Below, piece after piece: positions 21,005-34,554 of a DNA stretch of 64,000 nucleotides. Below the pieces are notes generated by a model that worked only from the letters and a program-made list of their open reading frames with translations, made no database searches and was not told the DNA's origin. A program made the position numbers and the translations under genes. How positions within the stretch are numbered: the stretch's first letter is position 1; each line of letters starts with the position of its first letter. Source of the DNA: Laguncularia racemosa. Taxonomy: Eukaryota; Streptophyta; Magnoliopsida; Myrtales; Combretaceae. Where the stretch lies: positions 2,894,989-2,958,988 of the forward strand of contig JBBMOL010000096.1 in assembly GCA_037954665.1 (NCBI GenBank). The letters are read 5' to 3'.

Positions 21005-24000
21005 ATGGTTGCTAAGAAGGCTGATAATCGGATAGAAGGAATTGAGAGGGATTTGGAATTTTTTCGTGAAGAAAGGAGAAATGATAAGGAGGAGATCTAG
21101 AGAGCAATTAGCCAAGTCTATCAAGATTTTCAGAGACAACTTGAACACTCAAACCAGGAGATGTGTGATCGTATGAAGTCAGAGATGCAGAGTATGTTGT
21201 TAACAGTGTTACAGTTGTGGAAAAAAAATGATGGCGTGGAAGGTCTTGTGACGAATAGAACGGAAGAAATTTGATCGGAACCTTATTGCAGGAAAGAGTT
21301 AGGGAAAGATTCGATTGAGTTAGATGAATAATATGAAAGCAATGACACGCGGAACGATTCGAGATGCCGCATTGATCAACCTATGGGGTTGGGGTGTCAC
21401 GGAGAGACCAGAAGAGATTGTCGAACAAGAAGGATTGAGATGCCTGTGTTCGGGGGAGAGGATCCAGATGGTTGGATTTATTGAGTAGAACGATTCTTTT
21501 CGGTAGCAAGATTTTCGGAGATAGAAAAGATGGAGTTGGTTAGGATGAGTTTGGAGAAAGATGCATTGACTTGGTTCCGTTGGATGGAAGGGCGAAGGCC
21601 GATTGTAGACTGGCAAGAGTGCAAAAAGTTGTTAATACAAAAATTTCATCCTGCTCATGAAGGAATGCAATGTCAAAGGTTATTAGCGATTAAGCAAAAT
21701 GGCACAATAACAGAGTATATCAATAGGTTTCTTGAGTTGGCTGCACCACTTCCCGAGTTGCCTGATTCCGTGCTTGAAAGCACTTTTATGAATGGATTGG
21801 TAGATGAAATAAGGTTAAAGATACAAATTCTGAAGCCTAGGAGTTTGGGAGAAATGATGGAGTTAGCCTAACAAGTAGAAGAGAAATTAAGGAGGATGGG
21901 GGTAAGTAGATGGAGTCGAAGTGGGATAGGGAGTAGATTGGGAAATATGGGACTAAAATTGGAATTGGTAGGAGTTAGAAGAAAGAAGGAAGAGTTGGGA
22001 AGTAGTGAAAACCGATTTAATACATCATCAAATGATAAGATAGTAGAAGGGAATAGGAGTCAAAATATGGGAGGATTTAGAAGGCTAACCTTAGGGGAGT
22101 TACAAGACAAGAAAGCAAAAGGCCTTTGCTTTAGATGTGATGAGAAGTTTAGTCTCAGGCATAGATGCAAAAGAATGGAATTACAAGTATTGGCTGCAAT
22201 GGATGATGAAGAAGAGTTTGGTGAAGTAAATAGCGAGGAAAAGGTAGAGGAAACTCTTCAAACCATAGAGTTGGTAGTAGGATCGGTTATGGGATTCACT
22301 TTCCTTAGAACAATGAAGGTAAGAGGAATGGTAGAAGGTAGAACTGAGAAGTATGTGGTAGCAATGGGTAATGGGTTGAAAATTAAAGGAGAAGGGGTTT
22401 GTAAGGGTGTAATACTATTAGTGTAAGGAGTAAGGATAGAAGAGGAATATTTGCCTATGAGGTTAGGTAGTTGTGATATCATTTTTGGAATCAAGTGGTT
22501 GTAGACTTTGGGAAAGGTGGTGAATGATTGGAGTAAGATGACAATGGAATTTTCATAAGGGGAACAAAGTTTCATCATTAAAGGAGATTCTACTCTTTCG
22601 AAGACCCCTGTGATCATGAAGAGTTTGATTCAGTCAGTGGAGGAGGATGGCGTAGTATACTTGCTACAGTTAGGAGTGATGGGAGTTGAGGAGTCGAAGG
22701 ATCAATACCTAATTCTAGGGGAAATTCAATTTGTGTTAGAGGACTTTGAGGCAGTATTCAACATGCCACACCGATTACCTCCGAAGCGATTTAAAGATCA
22801 TTCTATCTTATTGAAGGAGGGAGTTAATGCAGTGTCAGTAAGGCTTTACAAGTACTCTCAGTTTTAGAAAAATGAGATAGAAAAATTAGTGAGGGAGATG
22901 ATGGATTCGGGTATTATCTGGCTAAGTGTCAGTCCTTTTGCAAGCCCAGTATTATTGGTGAAGAAGAAAGATGGAGGGTGGCATTTTTGTGTGGATTATA
23001 GGGCTTTAAATAAAGTGACAGTCGTAGATAAATTTTCGATTCCCATTATAGATGCTTTGCTTGATGAATTATAAGGGGTGACCATTTTTTCGAAGATTGA
23101 TTTGAAATCAGGATATCATTAAATACGAATGAAGAAGGAGGATGTAGTGAAGACAGCATTTAGGATTCATGAGGGACATTATGAGTTTCTTGTAATGCCC
23201 TTCGGATTGACTAATGCTCCAGCCACTTTTTAATCCCTTATGAATCATATCTTTAAACCTTACTTACGGAAGTTTGTATTAGTATTTTTTGATGACATTC
23301 TAATCTATAGTGGAAGCCTTGATGACCATATGAAACATTTAAGAGTGGTATTGAGTTAACTGTTCTCTCAACAGTTATATGCGAATCCAAAGAAATGTAT
23401 TTTTAGACAAGAGACTTTTGAGTATCTCGGTCATATTATTTCAAGAGAAGGAGTGGCAGCAGATATGAAGAAAATTAAGGTGATGGTAAATTGGCCAAGA
23501 CCTAGAAATGTTAAGGAATTGCGAAGTTTTCTGGGGTTAACTGGTTATTATAGGAAATTTGTAAGAGATTATGGAGAAATCGCATGGCCATTGACTCAGA
23601 TGCTTAAGAAAGGGAGCTTCAAGTGGAACGGAGAGAGTGAAGATGCATTTCAACATCTTAAGCTGGCTATGATGTTGGCATCGGTTCTCGCACTACCTGA
23701 TTTTTTCAAACCATTTGTAGTAGAGACTGACGCTTTATCCCACGCCATAGGAGCCGTTCTGATGCAAAATAATAAGCCAATCGCTTATTATAGTCAAGTT
23801 TTGTCAGGAGCAAGGAGTCATAAGTTAGCCTATGAATGTGAATTGTTGGCTATAGTTTTGGCAGTAAAGAGATGGTGCTCCTATTTGCTGGGACATCAAT
23901 TTATTATCAGAATAGATCAACAACTACTTAAATTTTTGTTGGAACAAAGAGAGATTCATCCGGACTATCAACGATGGTTGTCTAAATTGTTAGGTTATGA

Positions 24001-25599
24001 TTTCAGCATTGAGTATAAGGTTGGGAGGGAGAACAAGGTAGCAGATGCATTGTCTAGAATTTCCAGCAATAATGAGTTGATGTTTGTGACAGTGGTTCGA
24101 CTAGTGGATATGGATAAATACTGGAGGAGATTGATGCTAACCCTAAACTATCCAAATTAAAGCAAGACATTTTGATCAATGGTGGTGTGCATTTTCCATA
24201 TTCAGTGGTTCAAGATTGCCTTTTCTACAAGGATCGATTAGTTATTTCGAGGACTTCTTCTTTGATTCCAGCGTTGCTCGCTGATAGTAACTGAAGTCAT
24301 ATAGCAGGTCATGGAGGAGCTCTAAAGACGTATAAGAGGCTAGCAAGTGAGTTGTACTGGGAAGGGATGAAGCGGGATGTGTATAAGTTTGTAGTCGAGT
24401 GTCTTACGTGTTAGCAAAATAAATATCTCTCACTTTATCCAGTTAGTCTGTTGTAACCTTCACCAGTGCCATTGAGAGTATGGGAGGAAATTGCTATGGA
24501 TTTCATTGAAGGGCTACCTAAATCAAAAGGGTTTTCGACTATCTTAGTAGTTGTGGACAGACTTAGTAAGTATGCTCATTTTATTCTATTGAAGCATCCT
24601 TACACAGCTCAGTTGGTGGCCTCTATTTTTGTTAAGGAAGTGGTTTGGTTACATGGTTGTCCACACTCTATTGTGTTGGATAGAGATAAGGTTTTTCTCA
24701 GTAAATTTTGGCAAGAATTGTTCAAACTCCAAGGGACCATTTTGAAGCATAGTTTAGCATATCATCCCTAAACGGATGGCCAAACCGAGGTGGTGAACAG
24801 GTGTTTGGACTAGCCAGCAACCTCAGTGTTGGATTCATTGGTTGAGTTGGGCCGAGTATTGCTATAATACTTCTTTTCACTCCACTTTAGGTACTATACT
24901 ATTTAAGGTTTTATATGGTCGAGACCCCCCTATGCTTACTAGCTACAATGTTCATTCTACTGCCTTTGATTCCGTGGATACCTTGCTGCAAGAACGAGAC
25001 CATTTCTAATCTGAGTTATGTCATCATCTTTTGCTCGCGCAACAGAGGATGGAGTTAATAGTGGATGGGAAAAGAAGAGAGGTGGAGTTTCAAATTGGTG
25101 ATAAAGTTTTTGTCAAGTTGGCACCTTATTGACAGCATTCGTTGGGCAAACGAAATAATGAGAAGTTAGCACCTCGTTATTTTGGCCCTTTTGAGGTCCT
25201 CAAGCGCATTGGGGCTATGGCATATAAGCTACAACTACCTTCCACAGCTTGGATACATTCAGTCTTTCACGTCTCTCAACTTCGAAGGGTTCTGGGCCTA
25301 AATGATGTTGCTACAACAGTACCTGACCAGTTGCTGATACCGGACAGCATGCAGGTGAAGCCGATTGCATTACTTGCAATTCGTAATCTCTCCTCTGGTC
25401 AAGGATTGGAAGTTTTGATATAGTGGATGGGCCTCTCTACTTCTAAAGTAACTTGGGAAATTTTTGAGGATATTGCTGGCAGATTCCCTAAGTTTCACCT
25501 TGAGGACAAGGTGAAGCCGATGAGGGGGAGTAATGATAGACCCGACATAACCCAAGTTTATGCTAGGCGTAAGTCTAGGAGGGCAGATCGGCGATGAAT
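21005..25599 (+). pseudogene. Chromovirus gag-pol with C-terminal chromodomain
   Basis: An ATG at 21005 opens a single frame that stays in register to about 24120, though interrupted by thirteen stops. In order: Retrotrans_gag (ALTWFRWMEGRRPI..W at 21570-21620), a zinc knuckle with altered spacing (CFRCDEKFSLRHRC, 22129-22170), protease region (22440-22560), RT from about 22900 with a FFDDILIYS catalytic loop at about 23288-23314, and RNase H (23700-24060, ADALSR end). After a frameshift comes integrase with VVDRLSKYAHF (24552-24584) and, after a second frame change near 24815, APRYFGPFEV. The chromodomain at 25370-25500 has an EVLI..WMGL block and a FPKFHLEDKV end. Chromodomains of this class guide integration to chromatin. 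Confidence 0.92.
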
Positions 25600-25856
25600 T
25601 GGGTTAACTGTGTAATTAGTTAGAGGAAGTTACTAACTACTAACCATTAGGTGGTTAAGAAACCCAAGTTTGTTAGCCATAGGTACTTAGTATAAAAGGT
25701 AGAATGCTATTCTGTTAGAGGAGTTTTTGGAAAAGTTAGAAAGTGTGAGTTGTAGGCTAGAGGGTCTGGTCCTCTAAACCAGAGTTATTGTAAACTTGTC
25801 CTTTTTGGTTAATAAAAATTCGTTGGATCCTTGCTTGATTAAGGGATCTTATCCCA
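25534..25856 (+). repeat. 3' LTR of the chromovirus
   Basis: It starts TGATAGACCC and ends TTATCCCA, with a 2-bp extension at its end relative to the 5' copy. It is followed by TSD AATTC. Confidence 0.93.
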
Positions 25857-25861
25857 AATTC

Positions 25862-26110
25862 CTTCCACGCCTTCTACAATATGTTCATCACTCCGAATTT
25901 ATTTAGGGTTTTATCTGCTATTACTTTCCTCATTGATTAACTCAATGTTTTGTTCTAGATCCAGGCTATAACTAACAAGACACCAACTAAGGAAGACATA
26001 GACGTGAGCAAAAGGAGATGTTATTTACTGCAAATCGAGAGGATTTTCTCTTCCTAAGATAAGAGAGAGAGCTCTTGGAAGCTACTAGAAATGGGCTAAT
26101 TTGGTTAATT
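25862..26110 (-). pseudogene. LINE ORF1, 5' part displaced by the chromovirus
   Basis: Read on the minus strand just beyond the target duplication, the text contains SLVGVLLVIAW and VIADKTLNKFGV, then a KAWKEF segment. This is the start of the DUF4283 domain, and it continues directly into the EFRRVKISVMGPN text at 20649 on the other side of the chromovirus. That shows one LINE was split. The 5' limit near 26110 is a guess. Confidence 0.65.
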
Positions 26111-27750
26111 TAAGATATTAGACCAAAATCCTCTTTCCTTTTTAAATAACATGGATGACAAAAAGCAGTTAGCCACCTCAACTTTTTGTTCATAATAGAA
26201 AACTTATGAAAATATTAATTACAAATCAATAGAAGTGAAAGATCATAATAGAAAACTTAAAAACTTATGTACCGACATGTATAACAAATCCATCACCTCT
26301 TTTAAGTACATTATTCCCATAAAACTAGTTTGAGTGTTAATTGTCCTTACCGCATACATCTATCTATATGTTCACCAATACCTAGTTGAATTGAAACCAT
26401 GTATCACTCAAAAACCTACTTTTCTTTAAAAAAAAAGAGAGGAAAAGGAAAAATCTAGAATATGTATAGCTAAAGGGTGGTGTATAATTGTAATCTTATC
26501 TATTATGTGTATGTATCCATTTCCAAATTACAAGATTAACTTCTTTAAGATCATGAACAAAAAAGAATAAATTTTCTTAAATATCTACCACCATTTTCAA
26601 GTCTAACTCATAGGTCGATGCAAGTCATAATTTACAACTCATAAATCATCAAATTTCAAGTATAGATGCACTCCATAAGTCAATATCAATAAATAAAACA
26701 GAAAGAAATGTAAATCCATAGAGCCCTAAAGTGACCTTGCAAGGTCAGTTCTTGCATTAAAGTAACACACAATGCATTTGCTGCCATCAACATTTCGGAA
26801 TGATAATTTCAATCCACTAGCTACGCTCCTCTACCCTATTCTTCATTTTTGTAACCTTAACCCAATCCCTTTCTTTGGTAAAGTGAATTGAAAAAAAAAA
26901 AAAAAAAACCAACACTGGAATAGGGTTGTAAATAACAAGGGTAAACTATGAAATGAATGAAAATATTGAAAAAACCTTCAAATTTTATTGATATATGCAA
27001 GATGGTTTTTCTCATCAATGAATTTGCTGAATGATGTTAAGAACTTTATTGTAATTTTACTATCAATAATGATGCTTTAAGGGGTGTGTGGGTTGAATAA
27101 ACCAGTATTTTAATAATATATCAGCGGATGATAATGCATGTGCAAACATGAAAATATCAAATGCATAAAATTATATTGCAAAACAGTTATTAAGTTAGCA
27201 AGAGTAAGATTAGAAACAAATTAAATAAAAAAGAAAAAGAAAGTTTATCATCAAAGTAAGTCTAAAAAAGAACCTATAATTTCAAAAACATGAAATTCAT
27301 TTTCCTATAGAATGTAAATTTAATAGCAAAAAATTATCAATGAAGAAGAAATAAAATTTGAAAAAGAAAGCAAGATCCTTCAATTATAAACAAATTTGAA
27401 TAGATTATGAAAAATGGTGATATTATTATGTAGTCACTCTCTATAAATCTCCATGGTTGTACTACGACCACTATAATAAAGAATTAAATATCAAAACAAA
27501 CCGTTGATCTAAGAAACAACTAGAATCTTGCATTAATTGATTACAAAGGAACACTTTTAACTGTAAGATGATTTATATTGCTCTAATGGAAGTATAAACA
27601 TTGTTATGTTAACTTAATGAGATTTGTATTATACTCCTAAAGAACCCTTTTATTTAAAGGGATGATGAATAGAAATACATTTGTTTTATTGCTAATATTA
27701 ATCATGCAAAATAGTATATATATATATATATATATAATTTATATTTATTG
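26111..27750. other. Intergenic AT-rich DNA
   Basis: No open frame or recognisable element was found. It includes a poly-A run at about 26889-26907 and (TA)n just before the Tat element. Confidence 0.5.
27715..27736. repeat. (TA)11 microsatellite
   Basis: An uninterrupted TA run 20 bp left of the Tat 5' LTR. Confidence 0.95.
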
Positions 27751-27755
27751 GATCT

Positions 27756-28334
27756 TGTAGAAGGCTAAATTCTATTTATGGGCTTTTAGCTTGATATTTT
27801 AATATATTTAACTCTTTCGATTGAGATGAGGGTCCATAGAGTGAAGCTTATGTTTTGAGATGATCAGGGGAGAATTGGCATGTTAGGCTTGGGATAGAGC
27901 CCCTTAGATCGGTTAGTTTGATCTAACCTTTCTCTATAAGACTCATACATTATAGGCTACTAATGGGCCTAAATTCATGAAAAGCCCATATATTTGCTCA
28001 TTCACTCAGAACCATTGATCGTTATCACCATATGATGGATGAAATTCATAGCAAAATCCTATAAATATCCAATGCATCCTCATTCAAAGGGGACTCTTAT
28101 TAGGAAAAATATCATTACTTTACCAGATTTTCCTTAGAAAAAAACCATGGTATTCCCACAAAATATTGACCTATCATCATAGCGTTGAGTTTCATTTGAG
28201 ACTGCCTACTTCTCCTCCCCATCTCATTTACCTTATGATCATTCTCGTATGTATCGCTTCTCTTGTTAGGCCATGTGTAGTGTATTTCCATACAACACGT
28301 GTGTGACCCCTGCACTTAGACCTTTACCCCCACA
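27756..28334 (+). repeat. 5' LTR of the Tat element
   Basis: It starts TGTAGAAGGCTAAATTC and ends ACCCCCACA. Shared landmarks with 56641-57203 include TTTTAGCTTGATATTTTAAT, ACTAATGGGCCTAAA and ACACGTGTGTGACCCCTGCA. Confidence 0.85.
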
Positions 28335-29032
28335 TTTATTTGGTGACTTCATTAGGGAGAGAGGAAGCTGATAACATGGTATCTCCATAGAGAAGGATAC
28401 CCAACTCTATTGACAAAAACAAGCAAGAGCTAGATACTAATATTGAAATTACTAAACAAATCACACCTACTTTAGTGATGCAAACTAAGGAAATATCATA
28501 CAAAAGGGTGCACTTGAAAATGCCCAAGTCATGTAAGCAATCTAGGGGAATAATAGGAAGATGGATCTCTTTATTATTATGATGACTCAATTCATGCTTG
28601 TTATTGCCGCGGTTGCTAATGCGCATTATTGTATAACCTTACCAAATCTTGTATATGCTACATTGCAACGCGCTCGTTAAGCACCTTAGCACATTAACCC
28701 TCCTACTGTCAATGAACAAGCTGTGATTGAAGAGTGAGCTCTAGCCTAAAAACCTACACCTATACAATAATCGACTACTGTGGCGAGAGAGATATGGATT
28801 CAAATTGAAAGCCCTTCATCTTTGTACAGTACTCCACATGTTATTGTTGTTGAGCATGTGAATCACCCTAACCTTATCCTTGTCACACTAGTAGAGCTTG
28901 GAGCCCTATTCCAAAAGGTTCATTTGTTACTAAGGAAGATTTGGATGCATATTTGAGAGAGGTACAAGTAAAGTCCACCATAGGAGTTCTTGAACTCAAG
29001 CTCCCTTCTCATCAACGTAATGCAACGAAACT

Positions 29033-30122
29033 TACCCAAAGGATTATATGATTCCTAAGTTCATGCTCTTTAATGGTAACAAGAGAAGTGCTAAGGAGTA
29101 TTTACTTAAGTTTATTAAGACACTGAAAGTCTATAGATTGGACGATGGCCTGAAACTTAAGAAATTCTTTAAGTCTCTCATAGAGAAGGTGTATACATGG
29201 GATGCTAATCTTCTTTTAATGTTAGTGGACTTATGGGGAAACATGTGCAATATGTTCTTGGAAAACGTTTTCTCAACCTAAGTAAGGGTGACCCTCACTA
29301 ACATGGGAAGAATTCATCAAAAGTCAAGAGAAGACCTCATGGATTACATTGAGAGGTTCAAAGAGTGCTCCCTTGATATTTAGGATATTTGTGATGAGAG
29401 GGAGTTGGTAAAGATTTGCATACAAGGGATATTTATTGAGTTTTTTTGTTTATTTGGAGAATTTATCTTTGGTTTCGTTTGTAGCATTGGTTGAAAATGC
29501 ATGATGAACCAATAACTCAGTCGTGAGACAAAGGGGCGAACATATAAGGTTTAATAAATGAAGGTCATCCATGAATTCTATTCAAGGTAGGAAAGAAACC
29601 TAGAGTGGAGAAATTTAAGTTTGAAAATTTATGTACCTGTGCCCAATGGGTAAGGTGCATGCGATGCTTGATATATGGCTGCAAGATGGAAATACCGGGT
29701 TTCTGAGAGTTGAGTGTCTTCTTGATCCTGAACAGAGGGATGATCTAAAGTTTTGCATATTTCATAGTATTGTGGGTCATTCTACTAAAGATTGTTTTAC
29801 CTTAAAGAAGATATTTAATGAGAGGGTACGAACTAGGGGGTTTATTATTGAAAATAACAATATTCATAATAATCATCTTCCAACTCATAACAATCAACGT
29901 AGGGTAGTGAATGCCATCACACATGACCCTACTACTATGGAAATAAATGATGACCTACATGTCGAAGCAAGTAAGGAAAAAGGAAAGCTGGTTCAAGTCG
30001 AGGAGCATGACTACCCTCTTGTTGTTGTTGTGCTTATGAAAATATCAAGTTTTAGAAATTTCTTCAACCTTCTTGGGTTTGATGAGAAAGCTAGGCGTGC
30101 AACAACTATTGTACTTACATAG
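29033..30122 (+). pseudogene. Tat gag
   Basis: From about 29048 the frame reads PKFMLFNGNKRSAKEYLLKF, then LKKFFKSLIEKVYTW, a Retrotrans_gag fold in the style of Tat elements. After several stops, 29631-30122 contains a DDLKFCIFHSIVGHSTKDC block, a Cys/His segment found at the gag-protease border of this lineage. It is broken by stops near 29279, 29381 and 29620. Confidence 0.82.
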
Positions 30123-30125
30123 ATC

Positions 30126-33100
30126 TTGGAAGATCAATATGCGAAGTGTAGAGTGGCACAACCTGTGAGAAGAATGGCTTGCATGCATGAAAATGCAATT
30201 TTATTCACTAATGTTGATATGTGTGTCAAGGGTTCAAATCATAATTGTTCTCTATATGTTGAAGGTACACTTAATGGCTATTCAATGAAGAGAGTAGTCA
30301 TTAATGCTGGTTTTTCCTTGAATATCATGCAAATGTCTACCTTCCAAGCCACTAGAATTGATATTCAACCACTTGTGAGACAACCTATCTCAGTGAATGG
30401 CTTCAGTCATTCTCCTACAAAAACACTAGGATGGATTAACGTAGATCTAAAGGTTAGCCCTATCCATGATTCTATTACTTTTCACTTGATCGATGCGCCT
30501 GTATCTTGCCACCTACTTGTGGGAAGAAAATGGTTACATGATTGCAATTTGATTCCTTTAACGTTGAATCAATGTATCAAGGGCCATTGGAAAGGGAAGG
30601 ATGTGTTTATCTTTGTGACTAAGAATCTCTTTGAGAATGACAAATTGTATTTCATTTAGTCAAACTTCTTTGGTGAGTTTACTAAAGAAGGGGAGATGAC
30701 TATTACAAAGCCTACTAGCATTCCATTACCTATATGGGATGAGATCCAAGAAGGCCATCAAAAGAAGAGAAGAATCTGTGGATGTTGTGGAGGTAGGAAG
30801 GAGAATAAGAAATCAGCTGAAATTGAAAGTTATGTTAGGGAGGACGAGGTGAATGGTATATCGCTTATGACAATCATAGGGGTTTAAGGAGGCATGCTTA
30901 TCCTCATCTGATCCTATATGACTCCAAGATGTTCACCCTGCCCCATATCAATTATAGGATCAAATAAAACCTCAAGTTGAGGAGATAGAAGAATTAGATC
31001 TAGCGTGACTCGGAGAGTTGCTGTAGCTAATCTTCATTAGCTAAAGTCTGTTACATGAGATAAAGGCTCCCCTTATAAAGTTGTTAAGGGAGTATGGAGA
31101 TGTGTTTGCATGGATGTACGTGGAAATGTTGGACTCAATCTTAATTTGGTGGTGCATAGATTAAATGTTGCCTTAGGAGTTGTGCCTATGAAGTAAACAC
31201 AAAGGATCTTCCATCCTAAGATTGAGATCTAAATCAAGCAAGAAATTGAAAAGTTGCTCCATGCTAATTTTATCAAGTCAATTGAACATCTCGTATGGTT
31301 AGCTAATGTCGTACTAGTGAAGAAGAAGAATGGCTAAATACGTGTTTATGTTGACTTTCAAGATTTAAGTAAGGCTTGTTTAAAGGATGATTTTCCTTTG
31401 CCAAATATTGACATGTTGGTAGATGTAACTACAGGGCATGAGTTATTCTCATTCATGGATAGTTTTAGTGGCTATAACCAAATCACAATAGCCATCAGAG
31501 GTGCTAAGCATACTACATTTAGAACGCTGGTGGAAAATTTCTATTACACTATCATGCCTTTTAGACTTAAGAATGTGGGTACAACTTATCAAAGGGTTAT
31601 GACTACCATATTTCATGACATGATACATGACTTTATGGAGGACTATGTTGATGATATTGTCATCTAGCTAAGGAGAGCACCTGATCACTTAATCTACCTG
31701 CAAAAGGTTTTTGAATAATGTCAGTTATATAAACTTAGCATGAATCCTCTTAAATGTGTTTTTGGTGTAGCTTAAGGGAAGTTTCTAGGATTTTTGGTGC
31801 ACAGAAAAGGAATTGATGTTGATTCAACAAAAATTCAAGCTATATTGCCCATGTCGTCTCCTATTACCCTAAAAGAATTAAAAACCTTCATGGGCAAAGT
31901 TTCTCATATTAGGAGATTTGTGCTAGCATTTGTGGAGATTTCATATCTCTTACATCAGCTGATGAGGAAAGGCACTCCACTTGAGTGGGACTAGATACAT
32001 GAAGAAGCAATTCAAAAGATTAAAGGCATATTGGTTTTTCCTAAAACTATAACAATGCTGATAAAGAGATTACCATTAGTTTTATATTTGATTTCCACTA
32101 ATAAGTCCATTGGGTCTCTTTTTGCATAGGAGATGGATTGCTAAGAGTGACTTGTGTATTATTTGAATCATACTCTTTAAGGGAGTGACGTTAATTACCT
32201 TGCTCACGAAAAGCAATGTCTCGCATTGGTATTTGTTAGACAAAAGTTTCGACATTGTTTCTTGGCACACCAGATTAATTTGGTTATTTGGTCAAACCCC
32301 ATCAAGCATTTATTGTCTGGCCAGCTTTATCTGGTAGGATTGCAAAGTGGTTACATCTTCTTAGGGAATTTAACATTTCAATTTAGTCTTTTAAAGCCAT
32401 CAAATCACATGCATTAGCTGATTTAATGGCACACTTCCCAAATGTGCAAGAGAGCATGGTTATAGAAACCATACCGGTAGAATTTCATGAAGATTCTCTG
32501 ATGGTTGAGATAGAAGGTAAATGGCCACTCCAGCTTGATGGCTCTACAAGAAGTAAAGGTTGGGGGTAGGTGTTATGTTGACTTCACTTGAAGGTTAGGA
32601 ATCACCATTAGCATTTAAACTCAATTTCTACTGTATCAATAATGAAGCTGAATATGAAGATCTTTTACTTAGATTGATGTTTTCACATGAGATTGGAGCT
32701 TGTCGATTATGTATCCGAGGCAATTCTAATTTGATCATCAACTAAGCCAATGGCGAGTTTGCACTTAAAGAACCTGCACTTACACCTTATAGGGCTATAA
32801 TGCAAGCTTTAGTAACAAAGTTTCAATCAGTTTGTTAGGAGCACACAACTTGATCTAGTAATAGGTATGTTGATGCTTTAGCTACATCGACATCGAAGGT
32901 TCTAATTCAGGAAGTTTGTAATAGCTTGACTATTCAAGTACTTAGGAAATCTATACCATGTACTGCATTGAACCTTATCGATGAAGGTGGAGAAGTAAGT
33001 AGTTAAGTAGTGGTTGGTGCATTCTAGTGAAGGAACAATTAGCATACCCTGGTGCAACTTTTGTTTCTATATTTAAAGATTTCATTCGCCTAAATGGCAC

Positions 33101-34554
33101 ATTGTATTACTAAGGTCTAGAGGGTGTTTTGTCTCAATGTATGAGCATGAAGTAGGCACACCTTAAGCTGGATAAATATCACTAGATTTAGTGTGGAGAA
33201 GAGGGACCACCACTTTATCTTCAAATTCAACGTGCTAGATATTATTGGTTGTTAATGTCTAAAGATGCATTTGAAGCGCAAACAAGTTGTCCTAACTACT
33301 TTAAACTACCGGATGAAAAGGAATATAACTTTCTAGTCATGGCAAGAGATTGAAGGCACCTATACATTGATTACCTGACCAATAATGTCTTGCCCACCAA
33401 TCATATTGATGCTAGATTGGTAAAACGGAAGGCTAAAAAGTATCTCATGCATGAAGATGAATTGTATAGGGTTTCATTTATGGGTAAACCTCTTAGGTGC
33501 ATTACACCTCTTGAGACATAAAAGATATTAGCAGAAGCTCATGTTGGAGAATGTCAGGAACATTAAGGAGGAAGGAAACTATATTATCATATGCTTAATA
33601 TAGGATACTATTAGCTGACCATGGAAACTGATGCCTTTAATTTCTTCACGAAATGTATCATTTGTTAGCAATATGGAAACACCATTCATGCTCCAGCAGT
33701 TACGCTTCACAGTTTAACAACCCCATGGCCCTTTGACACTTAGGCATTTGATTTTATTGGTCCCATTCTCTTACCATCGAGGGGATGTATATGGATTTTG
33801 GTAGGGGTTGAGTGTTTTACTAAATGGGTAGAGACAACTACTCTAAAGAAGGCTATGGGGCTAGTGGTTGCGAGTTTCATAAAGGAGAATATCATATGTA
33901 GATTTAGAATACCAAAGCTTATTTTGTTTGATAATGGGACTCCTTTCATCAACTCCTATGTTTGGCAATTGCTGGCTTTCTATAGTATTGACCATGTCAA
34001 ATCCACATTCTACTACCTAAAAGGGAATTGGCAAGCACAGGCAACAAACAAGAGTTTGCTCAAGGTAATTAACCGAAATCATAAGGAATGGCATGATAAG
34101 CTGCCACTGGCACTTTGGGCTTATAGGACATGAAAGCAAAAACCAACTCAAGTGACACCTTTCTCTTTAGTGTATGTGACTAAAGCAGTAATTCCAATAG
34201 AAGTTTTGATTCCATCCACATGGCTAGCTATAGATTTTGAGCTCAAGCTAAACACTTTGTAGATACTAGATTTGGAAGCTTAGGAAGAAAAGTACGTAGC
34301 TGCTAAACCTAATTTGCTAAGTTATCAGCATAAGTTGGGCATAGCTTATAATCGTCTTGTAAAAAAGAAGACATTCCAGTAAGGTGATATTGTGCTTTGA
34401 GTAGTCGAGCATGTGCATCGAGATACTTCAACACCGAAGTTTACGCTTCAGTGGGAAGGACCCTTTATCATTGAAGAGGTCCATGATAGTGGTTATTGCA
34501 AAATTCATAATAAAAAAATTGATGCTATCACTGCCCCTATCAATTTTTAATACA
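30126..34554 (+). pseudogene. Tat pol (protease, RT, RNase H, second RNase H, integrase)
   Basis: The protease region at 30126-30659 has VVINAGFSLNIM where a DGG-type active site is expected, so the catalytic Asp is Asn. RT (about 31240-31670) contains FPLPNIDMLVD, FSFMDSFSGYNQI and the catalytic DYVDDIVI. The first RNase H lies at 31990-32420. Near 32530-32560 a LQLDGSTRSKGWG block looks like the second, archaeal-type RNase H of Tat elements. Integrase (33530-34260) has a GYY..TMETDAFNF..KCIICQ zinc segment, then AFDFIGPI, VECFTKWVE and LILFDNGTPF with D and D of the triad. Numerous stops and several frame changes show great age. Confidence 0.87.

Larger units (their letters stand above)
20655..25856 (+). 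mobile_element. Ty3/Gypsy chromovirus inserted into the LINE
   Basis: It has LTRs of 321 and 323 bp (20655-20975 and 25534-25856) and a 5-bp target duplication AATTC (20650-20654 and 25857-25861). A TGGTATCAGAGC primer site starts at 20978 and a purine tract (GATGAGGGGGAG) lies just before the 3' LTR. One long gag-pol frame ends in a chromodomain. The LTRs differ at about 22 sites, nearly all transitions. Many in-frame stops make it non-autonomous. Confidence 0.95.
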
